A stretch of 64,000 nt of DNA from Flavobacteriales bacterium (GTDB lineage: Bacteria > Bacteroidota > Bacteroidia > Flavobacteriales_F > PHOS-HE28). Below the pieces are notes generated by a model. It did not search any database. It saw nothing but the letters and a program-made list of their open reading frames with translations, and was not told where the DNA came from. Made by a program: the position numbers and the translations under genes. Location: assembly GCA_026129465.1 (NCBI GenBank), contig JAHCIA010000001.1, positions 3,369,583-3,433,582 of the forward strand, read 5' to 3'. Positions 1-7,912 of this stretch are shown here, piece after piece (within the stretch, counting starts at the first letter, position 1; the number at the start of each line of letters is the position of its first letter).

Positions 1-19
1 TTTGCTGTATCTGAGAGAT

Positions 20-143
20 TGTCCGTTGTCTTATGAGGGTTGACGATTGCTGGCGGGTCTGGTAGGTAACGCAGTCCGAGAGGATCGCACTACCTGCCAA
101 ATGGGTGAGCGGCATAAGACAACCGACATAGGACATAGGACAG
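20..143. repeat. Short inverted/direct repeats left of the S23 gene
   Basis: The string CATAAGACAACCGAC begins at 113. A near-perfect inverted copy (GTCCGTTGTCTTATG) lies at about 21-35. Two tandem copies of CATAGGA follow at about 128-141. Related strings (CGGACATAGGACAGC at about 589-603 and CATAAGACATCGGAC at 616-630) lie on the other side of the adjacent four-helix-bundle gene, so that gene is bracketed by one repeat type. Whether the unit moves as a cassette cannot be told from one copy. Confidence 0.5.
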
Positions 144-147
144 CCAC

Positions 148-528
148 CTAGCTCCGCACCGGCCGCTTCTTGTGTTTCGTTTCCAGTTGTTCCTGCAGTT
201 TGAAGATCCGGTTCATGATGTGGTCCAGCTCTCCGGTGATCTTGTCCGATTGGGCGCGGGTGATATAGCCCAGCTCGCAAGCGATCATGGACTGTGTGTA
301 GAGCTCAGCAGCCGAACCGCACGCAATGCCTAGGAAGTGGTAGAACTCGCCATCGTGGTTGCGCGCCGCACCTTCAGCGATGTTGCTGGGCACGGATACG
401 CCTGCACGCTGCATCTGGCTTGCCAGCCCATAGACCTCCTTTTTCGGGAATTTCTCCGTGGCACGATACACTTCCACTGAGAGGTTCAGGGCCTGTTTCC
501 ACACGTCGAGTTTCTTGAAGCGGTTCAT
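148..528 (-). CDS. Four-helix-bundle (S23/IVS-type) protein
   Basis: The product is 126 residues from the ATG at 528; an upstream in-frame start at 573 would add a tail unlike the family. It matches the small four-helix-bundle family first seen in intervening sequences of 23S rRNA genes. Visible family features are the opening F-K-x-L-x-V-W-x-x-A pattern, the central VPSNIAEG motif and a later E-L-x-T-x-x-x-I-A stretch. No catalytic residues are expected; relatives form pentameric bundles, and the Avd proteins of diversity-generating retroelements belong to the same fold. No rRNA or reverse transcriptase lies nearby. The gene stands alone and is flanked by short repeats on both sides, which suggests a repeat-associated insertion. 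The leader contains AACCCCACATCACC before the ATG rather than a Shine-Dalgarno sequence. Confidence 0.85.
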   Translation of the reverse strand: MNRFKKLDVWKQALNLSVEVYRATEKFPKKEVYGLASQMQRAGVSVPSNIAEGAARNHDGEFYHFLGIACGSAAELYTQSMIACELGYITRAQSDKITGELDHIMNRIFKLQEQLETKHKKRPVRS

Positions 529-582
529 GGTGATGTGGGGTTGGTGGGTTTCGCTCTTGTTAGGCTCAAGCAACTGTCAACA

Positions 583-632
583 GTCATCGGACATAGGACA
601 GCAACCGTCAGCCTTCATAAGACATCGGACAG
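583..632. repeat. Repeat cluster right of the S23 gene
   Basis: This stretch contains CGGACATAGGACAGC (from about 589) and CATAAGACATCGGACAGCC (616-634), diverged copies of the repeats at 113-143. It fills most of the gap between the S23 gene and the end of the fadN-like gene. Confidence 0.5.
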
Positions 633-635
633 CCA

Positions 636-3020
636 TCAATTCCGTAAAACCTTCCCCGTCGTTATGATGCTCTGCAACCTCTCCAACGTCTTCTTCTGCA
701 TGCACAACTCCACGAAGGCCTTGCGCTCCAGGTCGAGCAGGTACTGCTCGCTCACCTCGGTCTTCTCGCTGAGGTCGCCGCCGCAGAGGACGTAGCCGAG
801 CTTTTCGCTGATGAGCGCATCGTGCTCGCTGATATAGTTGCCGCTGAGCATGCTGTTGGCGCCCACGTAGACGATGCCGAGTCCTTCCTGGCCCATCACG
901 GTGATGTCCTTGCGCGGCGCGGGCTTGGTGTAGCCCTTGTTCCAGAGGTCCAGCGCGCATTGCTTGGCGTAGGCCAGCTGGTGGGCGCGGCTCACGATCA
1001 CCTCGTCCACGCCGGGACGCAGGTAACCGAGACCGAATGCCTCGTGACCGCTGGTGGCCACCTTGGCGGTGCCGATGGTGAGGAAGCGCTCGCGCATGCG
1101 GTTGATTCGGATGTCGCCTTCCTTCAGTTCATCGCTGAGGCGCAGGGCGAATTCCTTGGTGCCGCCGCCGCCAGGGATGACGCCCACACCGAACTCCACC
1201 AGGCCCATGTAGGTCTCGGCATGCGCCACCACCTTGTCGGCATGCAGGCACAATTCGGTGCCGCCGCCGAGGGTGAGGTTGTGCGGCGCCACCACCACGG
1301 GGATGCTGCTGTAGCGCACGCGCATCATGGTGTTCTGGAAGGTGCGCACGGCCATTTCGAGGTCCTCGTACTCCTGCTGCGCGGCCATCATGAAGATCAT
1401 GCCCACGTTGGCGCCTGCGCTGAACACGGCGGCATCGTTGTAGATCACCAGGCCCTTGCCGCTTTCCTCGGCGAGGTCCATGGCCTTGTTCAGGCCCTGG
1501 ATCACCTCCGCACCGATGGTGTTCATCTTGGTGCTCCAACTCAGGCATAGGATGCCGTTGCCCAGGTCGCGCACCACGGCGTTGGGGTTCTTCCACACGA
1601 TGCTGCTGTCGGGCAGGTCGGCCAATACGATGAGGCCCTCGCCACGGGGCACGGGCTTGTAGCTCTTGCTGGCGGCATCGTAGTACATGCGCTTGCCGCC
1701 TTCCACTTTGTAGAAGCTGGTGTGTCCGGCCTTCAGCATGTCGCCGATCCATGCGGCCATCTTCACGCTGGCGGCTTCCATATCCTTCACCGCCTTCTCC
1801 ACACCGATCGCGTCCCAGTACTCGAAGGGACCGAGTTCCCACGCGAAACCGGCGCGCAGGGCATCGTCGATCTTGTAGAGCTCGTCGCTGATCTCGGGGA
1901 TGCGGTGGCTCACGTACGCGAACAGCGCGTGGAAGCTCTTGCGGTAGAACTCACCCGCCTTGTCCGTGCCGTCGTAGAGCACGGGGATGCGCTTCACCAG
2001 GTCTTCCTGCTTCTTGGCGGCTTCCAGCGTGGCGAACTTGGGCTTCACCTGCTCGCGGTACTCCAGCGTGTTGAGGTCCAGCGCGAGGATGTCGCCCTTC
2101 GCACTGCTGCGGTCCTTGAAGAAGAAGCCCTTGCCGGTCTTGCTGCCGAGCATGTTCTTCTCCACCATCGTCGCGAGGTAGTCGGGGATGGCGAAAAGGG
2201 CGTTCTGCTCGTCGTTCGGGCAGTTGTCCTTCAGGCCCTTGGCCACGTTCACCAGGGTGTCCAGGCCCACCACGTCGGCGGTGCGGAAGGTGGCGCTCTT
2301 GGGGCGGCCCAGCACGGGACCGGTAAGGCGATCGATCTCTTCCACGGTGAGGCCGAACTCCTTCACGGAATGGAACAGGCCCATGATGCTGAACACGCCG
2401 ATGCGGTTGGCGATGAAGGCGGGCGTGTCCTTGCACAGCACGGTGACCTTGCCCAGGATGCGCTGGCCGTAGTCCTCCAGGAAGCTGAGCACGGCGGGGT
2501 CGGTGTCCGGGCCGGGGATCAGCTCCAGCAAAGGCAGGTAGCGCGGCGGGTTGAAGAAGTGCGTGCCGCAGAAGTGCTTGCGGAAATCCTCGCTGCGGCC
2601 CTGTGCGATGGCGTTGATGGGGATGCCGCTGGTGTTGCTGGTGATGAGCGAACCGGGCTTGCGGTGCTTCTCCACCTTCTCCAGGAGCTGCTGCTTGATG
2701 TCGAGCCGCTCGATGATGACCTCGATGACCCAGTCGCAGTCCTTGACCTTGGCCAGGTCGTCGTCGAAGTTGCCCGTGGTGATGCGCTTGGCGAAGGCCT
2801 TGTCGTAGATCGGCGAGGGGTTGCTCTTCAGCGCGAAGGCGAGGGCCTCGTCGGTGATCTTGTTGCGCGCTGCGGGGTCCTTGCTGTCCACAGCGTCCTT
2901 CGGGACGATGTCCAGCAACAGCACCTCGGTGCCGGTGTTCGCGAAATGGCAGGCGATGCGGCTGCCCATGACGCCGCTTCCGAGCACGGCGACCTTGCGG
3001 ATGTTGCGTTTGTTGCTCAT
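636..3020 (-). CDS. fadN: 3-hydroxyacyl-CoA dehydrogenase/enoyl-CoA hydratase fusion (FadN type)
   Basis: The product of 794 residues is a bifunctional fatty-acid beta-oxidation enzyme. The dehydrogenase half comes first: the NAD-binding loop GSGVMGSRIA is at residues 14-23, followed by a NTSGI segment and GTHFFNP. The crotonase-like half follows, with an oxyanion-hole region rich in SAGAN and GGGTE/PGGGG. This order, and the length close to the 789 residues of Bacillus FadN, set it apart from FadB, where the hydratase comes first. It should oxidise 3-hydroxyacyl-CoA with NAD and hydrate enoyl-CoA in the cytoplasm. The ATG at 3020 overlaps the stop of the upstream MarR gene (ATGA), so the two form an operon and the regulator probably controls it. 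No thiolase or acyl-CoA dehydrogenase follows here; the operon ends in the repeat region. Confidence 0.92.
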   Translation of the reverse strand: MSNKRNIRKVAVLGSGVMGSRIACHFANTGTEVLLLDIVPKDAVDSKDPAARNKITDEALAFALKSNPSPIYDKAFAKRITTGNFDDDLAKVKDCDWVIEVIIERLDIKQQLLEKVEKHRKPGSLITSNTSGIPINAIAQGRSEDFRKHFCGTHFFNPPRYLPLLELIPGPDTDPAVLSFLEDYGQRILGKVTVLCKDTPAFIANRIGVFSIMGLFHSVKEFGLTVEEIDRLTGPVLGRPKSATFRTADVVGLDTLVNVAKGLKDNCPNDEQNALFAIPDYLATMVEKNMLGSKTGKGFFFKDRSSAKGDILALDLNTLEYREQVKPKFATLEAAKKQEDLVKRIPVLYDGTDKAGEFYRKSFHALFAYVSHRIPEISDELYKIDDALRAGFAWELGPFEYWDAIGVEKAVKDMEAASVKMAAWIGDMLKAGHTSFYKVEGGKRMYYDAASKSYKPVPRGEGLIVLADLPDSSIVWKNPNAVVRDLGNGILCLSWSTKMNTIGAEVIQGLNKAMDLAEESGKGLVIYNDAAVFSAGANVGMIFMMAAQQEYEDLEMAVRTFQNTMMRVRYSSIPVVVAPHNLTLGGGTELCLHADKVVAHAETYMGLVEFGVGVIPGGGGTKEFALRLSDELKEGDIRINRMRERFLTIGTAKVATSGHEAFGLGYLRPGVDEVIVSRAHQLAYAKQCALDLWNKGYTKPAPRKDITVMGQEGLGIVYVGANSMLSGNYISEHDALISEKLGYVLCGGDLSEKTEVSEQYLLDLERKAFVELCMQKKTLERLQSIITTGKVLRN

Positions 3021-3451
3021 ATCAGCAGTTCCTTGCGTTCGAGTAGGTCGTTGAGTTTGTCCATCACCGCGTGGAAGTTCGCGAGGTCCTTGGCGGGGAT
3101 CTCCTCCTGCACGCGTTGGTTGAATTTGATCACGGTCTCGCGGCTCACATCGCGCATCTGTTTGCCTTTCGGGGTGAGGTGGATGCGCACCACACGCTTG
3201 TCGTCCTGGCAGGCGATGCGTTTGATCAGCCCGGCCTCTTCCATGGTCTGCAGGGTGCGCACCAGGCTGCGGCTCTCCATGCCCATCTTCGGCCCCAGCT
3301 TGGTGCTGGGCGTGCCTTCCGGTTCGATGTTGAGCAGGATCTGCCCGATGGCCATGCTGCCCCCATACTTCGCCGCCTCGCTGTTGTATATCCGGGCGAT
3401 GCGGCTCCAGAGCTTGCGGATGTGGAAGTCGATGGTCTCTTCGGGTTTCAT
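3017..3451 (-). CDS. MarR-family transcriptional regulator
   Basis: A winged-helix protein of 144 residues. The recognition-helix region (MESRSLVRTLQTMEEAGLI, about residues 57-75) is followed by a wing with DDKRVVRIHLTPKG, the usual MarR signature. The chosen ATG at 3451 gives the normal family length. Its stop overlaps the start of the FadN-type gene by four bases, so the two are co-transcribed. By analogy with MarR/FadR-like control of beta-oxidation it probably senses an acyl-CoA or related ligand, but the ligand is not visible in the sequence. Confidence 0.9.
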   Translation of the reverse strand: MKPEETIDFHIRKLWSRIARIYNSEAAKYGGSMAIGQILLNIEPEGTPSTKLGPKMGMESRSLVRTLQTMEEAGLIKRIACQDDKRVVRIHLTPKGKQMRDVSRETVIKFNQRVQEEIPAKDLANFHAVMDKLNDLLERKELLI

Positions 3452-3540
3452 GTGGCAGGGACCAAGATAAGCAGAGAAAGTATGCGTGCATAACAATAAC
3501 GGCACATCACCTGTTCATGTTCGCCGGGCATGGTCCTTGG

Positions 3541-3548
3541 TACCTTCG
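3541..3548 (+). promoter_or_regulatory. Candidate -7 element TACCTTCG
   Basis: TACCTTCG differs at one base from the Bacteroidota -7 consensus TAnnTTTG. It lies 32 bases before the ATG of the lipoprotein gene at 3580. A TTC lies about 21 bases upstream where the -33 TTG is expected. Confidence 0.4.
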
Positions 3549-3579
3549 CACGGCCAGATCCGGCCTCATTCCCACCATC

Positions 3580-4494
3580 ATGCGACTCCAACCATTCGCT
3601 ATCGCCCTGCTCGGCGTCCTGCTCCTCGCTGCATGCAAGAAGGACGATCCGGCACCGGTGCCACCTCCCGTTGGCGGTGACCCCGCACCGCGGCTGATCC
3701 TGAAGTTCAAGTTCGACAGCACGCAGGTGCGCTTGAACAATGTGGGCCAGGTGGTGGGGATCCCCGCTGGCCATGGGGCACAGCATCCGAAGTTCCAGGA
3801 GATGAGCGCGCACTACGTGGAGTTCGCCCCATCGGCCTTCACGGCGCTGGGTGCGGGCAGCGTGGTCTACCATGCGCCGGAGACCAACGCCGGTGGCGCC
3901 ACGGCGATCGATTTCTCGCAGAGTGTGCGGGTGGGCGATGGTGGCACCTTCCTGAGCATTCCGCTCACCGAGCTCTCGGCCGGCACCTATCAGTGGCTGC
4001 GCGTGTCCTTGGCCTACCAGAAGTACGACGTCCGCTTTCGCCATGTGGAGCCCGGTTTCCCGCCCTTCGACATGAATGCGCGCCTGGCTTCCTTCATCGG
4101 CTACAACACCTGGATCGGCACCTTCCAAGTGGCACAGCAGAGCGTGGCGGTGAACGCCAACAAACTCCAGGGATTCTGGGCTTCCGAGGTGCTGGACCCG
4201 CCGATCCCTGTGCCGGTGCTGCAGGGCCAGGCCCCACCGGGCGCCACTACCGTGCCCAATCCCATCTTCGCCACTTCGCCCATTCCAGCCGGCAGTTGTG
4301 TGGTCACCGGCGCTTTCGCGGAACCGTTGGTGATCACCGGCAGCGAGACGAGCGATGTGGTCATCACTGTTTCGCTGAGCACGAACAACAGCTTCGAGTG
4401 GGTGGATGTGGCCGGTGACGGGATCTTCGAACCCGGCGCGGGCGACACCGTGGTGGACATGGGCGTACGCGGGATGGTCCCGATCGTCCACTGA
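3580..4494 (+). CDS. Secreted lipoprotein of unknown function
   Basis: A product of 304 residues from the ATG at 3580. The first 20 residues form a lipoprotein signal ending in a LLLAAC lipobox, followed by KKDD, a common start for Bacteroidota surface lipoproteins. A proline-rich linker follows. The rest is predicted to be beta-rich and ends with a D-x-x-G-D-G-x-F-E-P-G-A-G-D segment that looks like a calcium-binding repeat seen in MbnP-like lipoproteins. The resemblance to the MbnP lipoprotein at 18,048 is limited to these features, so no function is assigned. It is transcribed toward the convergent GH16 gene, whose stop is only six bases away. Confidence 0.75.
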   Translation: MRLQPFAIALLGVLLLAACKKDDPAPVPPPVGGDPAPRLILKFKFDSTQVRLNNVGQVVGIPAGHGAQHPKFQEMSAHYVEFAPSAFTALGAGSVVYHAPETNAGGATAIDFSQSVRVGDGGTFLSIPLTELSAGTYQWLRVSLAYQKYDVRFRHVEPGFPPFDMNARLASFIGYNTWIGTFQVAQQSVAVNANKLQGFWASEVLDPPIPVPVLQGQAPPGATTVPNPIFATSPIPAGSCVVTGAFAEPLVITGSETSDVVITVSLSTNNSFEWVDVAGDGIFEPGAGDTVVDMGVRGMVPIVH

Positions 4495-4499
4495 TCCGA

Positions 4500-5711
4500 T
4501 CAGCGGCCCAGCTCCAGACCGGCTTCCAGCATCAGCGGTCCGCGCGGGCAGGGATCGTCCCGGCTTTCCGCGCGCACCCAGGTCGGGCCATGCACGGTGC
4601 CCATGTTGCGCACGGTGATCCCACTCGCATCACGCGAAACGACAGCGACGCCTTCGCCTGTGCTCCAATGCAGGTCGCCGTGGGGGCCGGTGACCGTATA
4701 GCGCCGCTCCTGTCCGACGCGCAAGACGCCCTCGCCACCATCGGCCGCCAACTTGCGCGGTGCGGCGCACAGGTCCGCCAACCCGGCTTGTGGCTCGCGT
4801 TGGTACACGCGCACATGGTCCACTTCCAGCGCGGTGCCGGGCGCCCAGGCCACAGGCCGCTTAGGTCCCTTGCAGAAGCCCTTGGGGTTGCTCACGGCGA
4901 GATTGATGAGGATGTTCGTCGCATCGGTGCCGCGTGGATAATAGGGCGCGGTGGGATGCGTTCCTGCCGCTCTGTCGCAACCGGGCAATGGTCTTCCCCT
5001 GGCATCCACGAATCGCCCCTGTGTGAGCACGAGTTCGTCGTCCAGGTAGAAGCGGATCTCATCAGGCTCCCACTCCACGGCGTACACATGGAAGTTCTGC
5101 GCCATGTCGGGGCCCTTGTGGTTGCCGCCGCCCGAGTGCTTCTGCGCGCCCCAGCGGTGCAGGGCCATCTTCAGGTACTTCGTGCGTTCGCCGCACATCT
5201 CCAGAACATCGATCTCCGTTTCCCCGCCAAAGGTCCAGAACGCCGGCCAAAGCCCCTGGCCATAGGGGATCTTGGCGCGCATCTCGAAGCGCCCGTAGGT
5301 GAACTCCGCGGAGCCGATGGAGCGCACCAGTCCGGCCTCGTGGTCCTTGGTGTGGTGGTACCAGGTGGTGGGCTTGCTGGCCACGCCCAGGAGGAGTCTG
5401 CCCTCGTTCACCGACACCTGCGACTCGGTGAAGATGTTGTTGGTGCCGCTCATGTATCGGCAGTCGGCGCAGTTCTCGCTGCCGTCCTCGCTGAAGGGGA
5501 AGTAGGTGATCCATTTGCTTCGGTCCAGCGCGGCCCCATTGAACTCGTCGTGGAACACCAGCTTCCAGGCGGCGTTGTCGCAAGGTCCGCCGGGTGAGAA
5601 TTCCTCAGCGCCCAAGGTGCGTTTCTGGGCCTGCGCGGACAAGGGCAGGAGGATGATCAGCGCAGCTTGCGCAAGCAGGCGCCGTCGCGAATGGACATGG
5701 CAGGTGGGCAT
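4500..5711 (-). CDS. Glycoside hydrolase family 16 (beta-glucanase-like)
   Basis: A secreted protein of 403 residues. A signal peptide occupies about residues 1-28 and ends at AQA. The GH16 core follows. The catalytic motif EIDVLE spans residues 166-171, so E166 is the likely nucleophile, E171 the acid/base and D168 the helper. An upstream W-x-A-F-W-T-F strand and a downstream FHVYAVEW-x-P-x-x-I-x-F-Y-x-D-D stretch are typical of laminarinases and lichenases. A C-terminal region of about 110 residues after the catalytic domain is cysteine-containing and unrecognised. It probably cleaves beta-1,3 or mixed-linkage glucans outside the cell. No polysaccharide-utilisation locus surrounds it. Confidence 0.88.
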   Translation of the reverse strand: MPTCHVHSRRRLLAQAALIILLPLSAQAQKRTLGAEEFSPGGPCDNAAWKLVFHDEFNGAALDRSKWITYFPFSEDGSENCADCRYMSGTNNIFTESQVSVNEGRLLLGVASKPTTWYHHTKDHEAGLVRSIGSAEFTYGRFEMRAKIPYGQGLWPAFWTFGGETEIDVLEMCGERTKYLKMALHRWGAQKHSGGGNHKGPDMAQNFHVYAVEWEPDEIRFYLDDELVLTQGRFVDARGRPLPGCDRAAGTHPTAPYYPRGTDATNILINLAVSNPKGFCKGPKRPVAWAPGTALEVDHVRVYQREPQAGLADLCAAPRKLAADGGEGVLRVGQERRYTVTGPHGDLHWSTGEGVAVVSRDASGITVRNMGTVHGPTWVRAESRDDPCPRGPLMLEAGLELGR

Positions 5712-5720
5712 GCCGGCAAT

Positions 5721-6482
5721 TTATGACCGGAGCGCTACTTTCTTCGGCCGGCGTGGCTTGCCGTCCACGTGCAGAACCATGCCCAAGGTGGGGCTCCAAC
5801 GGTAGGTGATGCGATCGCCGCCCATGCGCAGATCGATGCCGCCAGCGAGGTCGTCATAGAGGTGGATCACCGGCACCTGGAAGCGGAAGAGGATGTCATC
5901 ACCATCCTTCATGACGCGTGTCACCGGCCCGATGCCTTTGAGCTTCGCACCGCCGTCCGCCTCAGGCAAGCTCACCGGTAGCGCCACATCCAGGAAGCCC
6001 AGTTCGTTGAACCCCCCGGCATCCAAACGGAAGACCTTCTGGCCCCAGCTCTGGCGTTCGCCCAAGTCGGCCAGTATGATCCACGCCGCGCTGTCGTGCG
6101 GATGCCGGAAGAAGGTGGGCAGCATGGTCCAGCTGTCGTAGGCTGGCCCGGAAGCTTTCAGCACCAGGGCCTGGCTGTCCGGCAGTACGCGGTACCTGTA
6201 CAGCCGAAGACCCTCGAACTTTTCGTCCACATGCGAGGCCACCATCACCTGGGTACCGTCACCGAGGTCGAAGGTGACCTGGATCAGAAGGGTGTCGTGG
6301 CGCACCTGATCATCCAGCATGGGATAGGTGAGTGGCGCGCCAAGGCCCGGTGACGCATTGGTCGCAGAAGGATCCGGCCCGATCTCCGGAAGTGTTCCTT
6401 GTCCATTCTCCGTTCCGCAGGCGCCCAATGCCAAGAGCAATGCGAAGAGTGGCAGCGGATCGGGTCGTACTGAGCTTCTCAT
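5721..6482 (-). CDS. Lipoprotein of unknown function
   Basis: A product of 253 residues with a short lipoprotein signal ending LALGAC-G (cysteine near residue 22). The mature part shows no family I recognise; it alternates short beta-like segments and ends in a basic tail (RRPKK). Its ATG overlaps the stop of the DUF2807 gene upstream (ATGA at 6479-6482), so the two are translationally coupled and probably form a two-gene envelope operon. Confidence 0.7.
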   Translation of the reverse strand: MRSSVRPDPLPLFALLLALGACGTENGQGTLPEIGPDPSATNASPGLGAPLTYPMLDDQVRHDTLLIQVTFDLGDGTQVMVASHVDEKFEGLRLYRYRVLPDSQALVLKASGPAYDSWTMLPTFFRHPHDSAAWIILADLGERQSWGQKVFRLDAGGFNELGFLDVALPVSLPEADGGAKLKGIGPVTRVMKDGDDILFRFQVPVIHLYDDLAGGIDLRMGGDRITYRWSPTLGMVLHVDGKPRRPKKVALRS

Positions 6483-7201
6483 TTCGCTTGGCGGATATCA
6501 CCGGAACCACGCACCTCACGCTTCGCGATATGTGGATCGCCATGGTAGCGGATATCGCCACTGCCATGAACGCTGGCCGAAAGTGATCCACGGGCGTTCA
6601 CCACGATGTCGCCCGAACCGCGCACCTCCGCCACGGCTTCTTCTGTTTCCAACCCGGCCGCGCGTATGTCACCGCTGCCATGGAGCCTGGCCACGAGGCT
6701 GCGGGTGGCGCCTTTCAGCACCATGTCCCCGCTACCCCGCAGATCGGCGGTCACCGAAGCCGAAGCGATCTCCAGCTCCATGTCTCCACTGCCATGGAGT
6801 TCAACAAGGACGGCATCGCTGCTGGATGGTATGGCACCCTTCACATCGCCGGAGCCGCGAAGCTTCACGGCAGCCAGTGAAGGTGCGGTGACATGCACGA
6901 TCAGCTTGCCACGCCCGCTGAGACAGCCCTCCATGCTGATGGTGAGGACCCCTCCCAGGACTTCAGCTTGTACCATTTCGCTCCACGAGGATGGGCCTTC
7001 CACCTCAACGCCATATTCAGCACCGGGGGTGACCTTGATGTCCATGGGGCCTTCGGCGATCAGACTCTGGAAGGGTTCCACCGAGATGGATCGGGTCTCC
7101 ACGACGCCTTCGGCGGAAATGCAGGGGCCGAAGTAGCATCCGCTATACAACAGGCTGATGGCCAGTCCTATGGAGAGCTTGAGGGGCGTCGTTCCGGTCA
7201 T
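6479..7201 (-). CDS. DUF2807 (head GIN domain) protein
   Basis: A product of 240 residues. A signal sequence with a YSGC-type lipobox near residue 22 is followed by the DUF2807 domain. The family hallmark is plain: the motif GSGD recurs six times, each at a turn of a right-handed beta-helix (for example LRGSGDV, LHGSGDM, VRGSGDI). Such proteins are common in Bacteroidota, where they are thought to be surface or periplasmic beta-helical proteins; their substrate is not known. The gene is coupled to the lipoprotein at 5721-6482. Confidence 0.88.
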   Translation of the reverse strand: MTGTTPLKLSIGLAISLLYSGCYFGPCISAEGVVETRSISVEPFQSLIAEGPMDIKVTPGAEYGVEVEGPSSWSEMVQAEVLGGVLTISMEGCLSGRGKLIVHVTAPSLAAVKLRGSGDVKGAIPSSSDAVLVELHGSGDMELEIASASVTADLRGSGDMVLKGATRSLVARLHGSGDIRAAGLETEEAVAEVRGSGDIVVNARGSLSASVHGSGDIRYHGDPHIAKREVRGSGDIRQAK

Positions 7202-7316
7202 CGCGGTCCGTTTCAGGCAAAGCTAAATGGCCAAACCCCGCAACCAAGGGACGAACGGTTGCGTATATCGACAAAAAGAGGCACTTTGCCGACAGTTATC
7301 CCAATTTCATCGTACA

Positions 7317-7904
7317 ATGTCCAGGTTGGTGCACATAGAGCAGCAAGTGGCGGATAGCACGGCTGGAAGCGGATGCACCGCGGACACGTTTGTTCCGCAT
7401 GTGCCAGTGCCAGATGCCACGATGGCCTTCGATCACCAAGGCTTGGTGGATCATGGGGTGGTGCATCGGTTGCTCACGATAGCCGAGGAGGCGAGTCTGG
7501 CATCGGGCGATCCCGTCGCCGCGCGCAAACGGCTCTTCAATGTGCTCACCGAGGGCTTGGAGAACATCCACCACCACCATTTGCCCAATTCAGCGGTATC
7601 CTCCTTCGCGCGCATGGTGCGGGCGCCTTGGGGGTATCGGCTCGTGATGGGCAATGTGGTGCCGGCCGCCACCGCGGCGCTGCTCAGCCACCGGGTGGAC
7701 ATCCTCAATGAGATGGATGATGCCGAGTTGAAGAGCCAGTACCTGAAGTTGCTTTCCATGCAGGAACGTACCGAGCACGGCGGCGCGGGCCTGGGGCTGA
7801 TCACCATGGCGCGCAAAAGCGATGGCCCCATCCGCACACATTGCCGTGACCTGGGCGACGGCACGGTCTGCTTCGCCTTGGAACTGACCGTGCGTGTGGC
7901 TTGA
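7317..7904 (+). CDS. SiaB-like (DUF6272) protein
   Basis: A product of 195 residues from the ATG at 7317; the open frame extends upstream to 7227, but that extension looks unlike coding sequence. The C-terminal half contains RLFNVLTEGLENIHHHH and, later, GGAGLGLITMARKS, which match the N-box-like and G-box-like motifs of the SiaB/DUF6272 family of histidine-kinase-fold proteins. In Pseudomonas, SiaB phosphorylates the anti-anti-sigma protein SiaC to control biofilm formation. No SiaC or SiaD partner is adjacent here, so its partner is unknown. Confidence 0.65.
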   Translation: MSRLVHIEQQVADSTAGSGCTADTFVPHVPVPDATMAFDHQGLVDHGVVHRLLTIAEEASLASGDPVAARKRLFNVLTEGLENIHHHHLPNSAVSSFARMVRAPWGYRLVMGNVVPAATAALLSHRVDILNEMDDAELKSQYLKLLSMQERTEHGGAGLGLITMARKSDGPIRTHCRDLGDGTVCFALELTVRVA

Positions 7905-7912
7905 GCCGTGGG

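Noticed and set aside
148-528. 23S rRNA intervening sequence
   Set aside because: The S23-type protein suggested it, but no rRNA sequence flanks the gene.
1722-3470. A long plus-strand open frame opposite the fadN-like and MarR genes
   Set aside because: It is the antisense of two well-recognised genes; its valine/histidine/leucine-rich translation is typical of GC-rich shadows.
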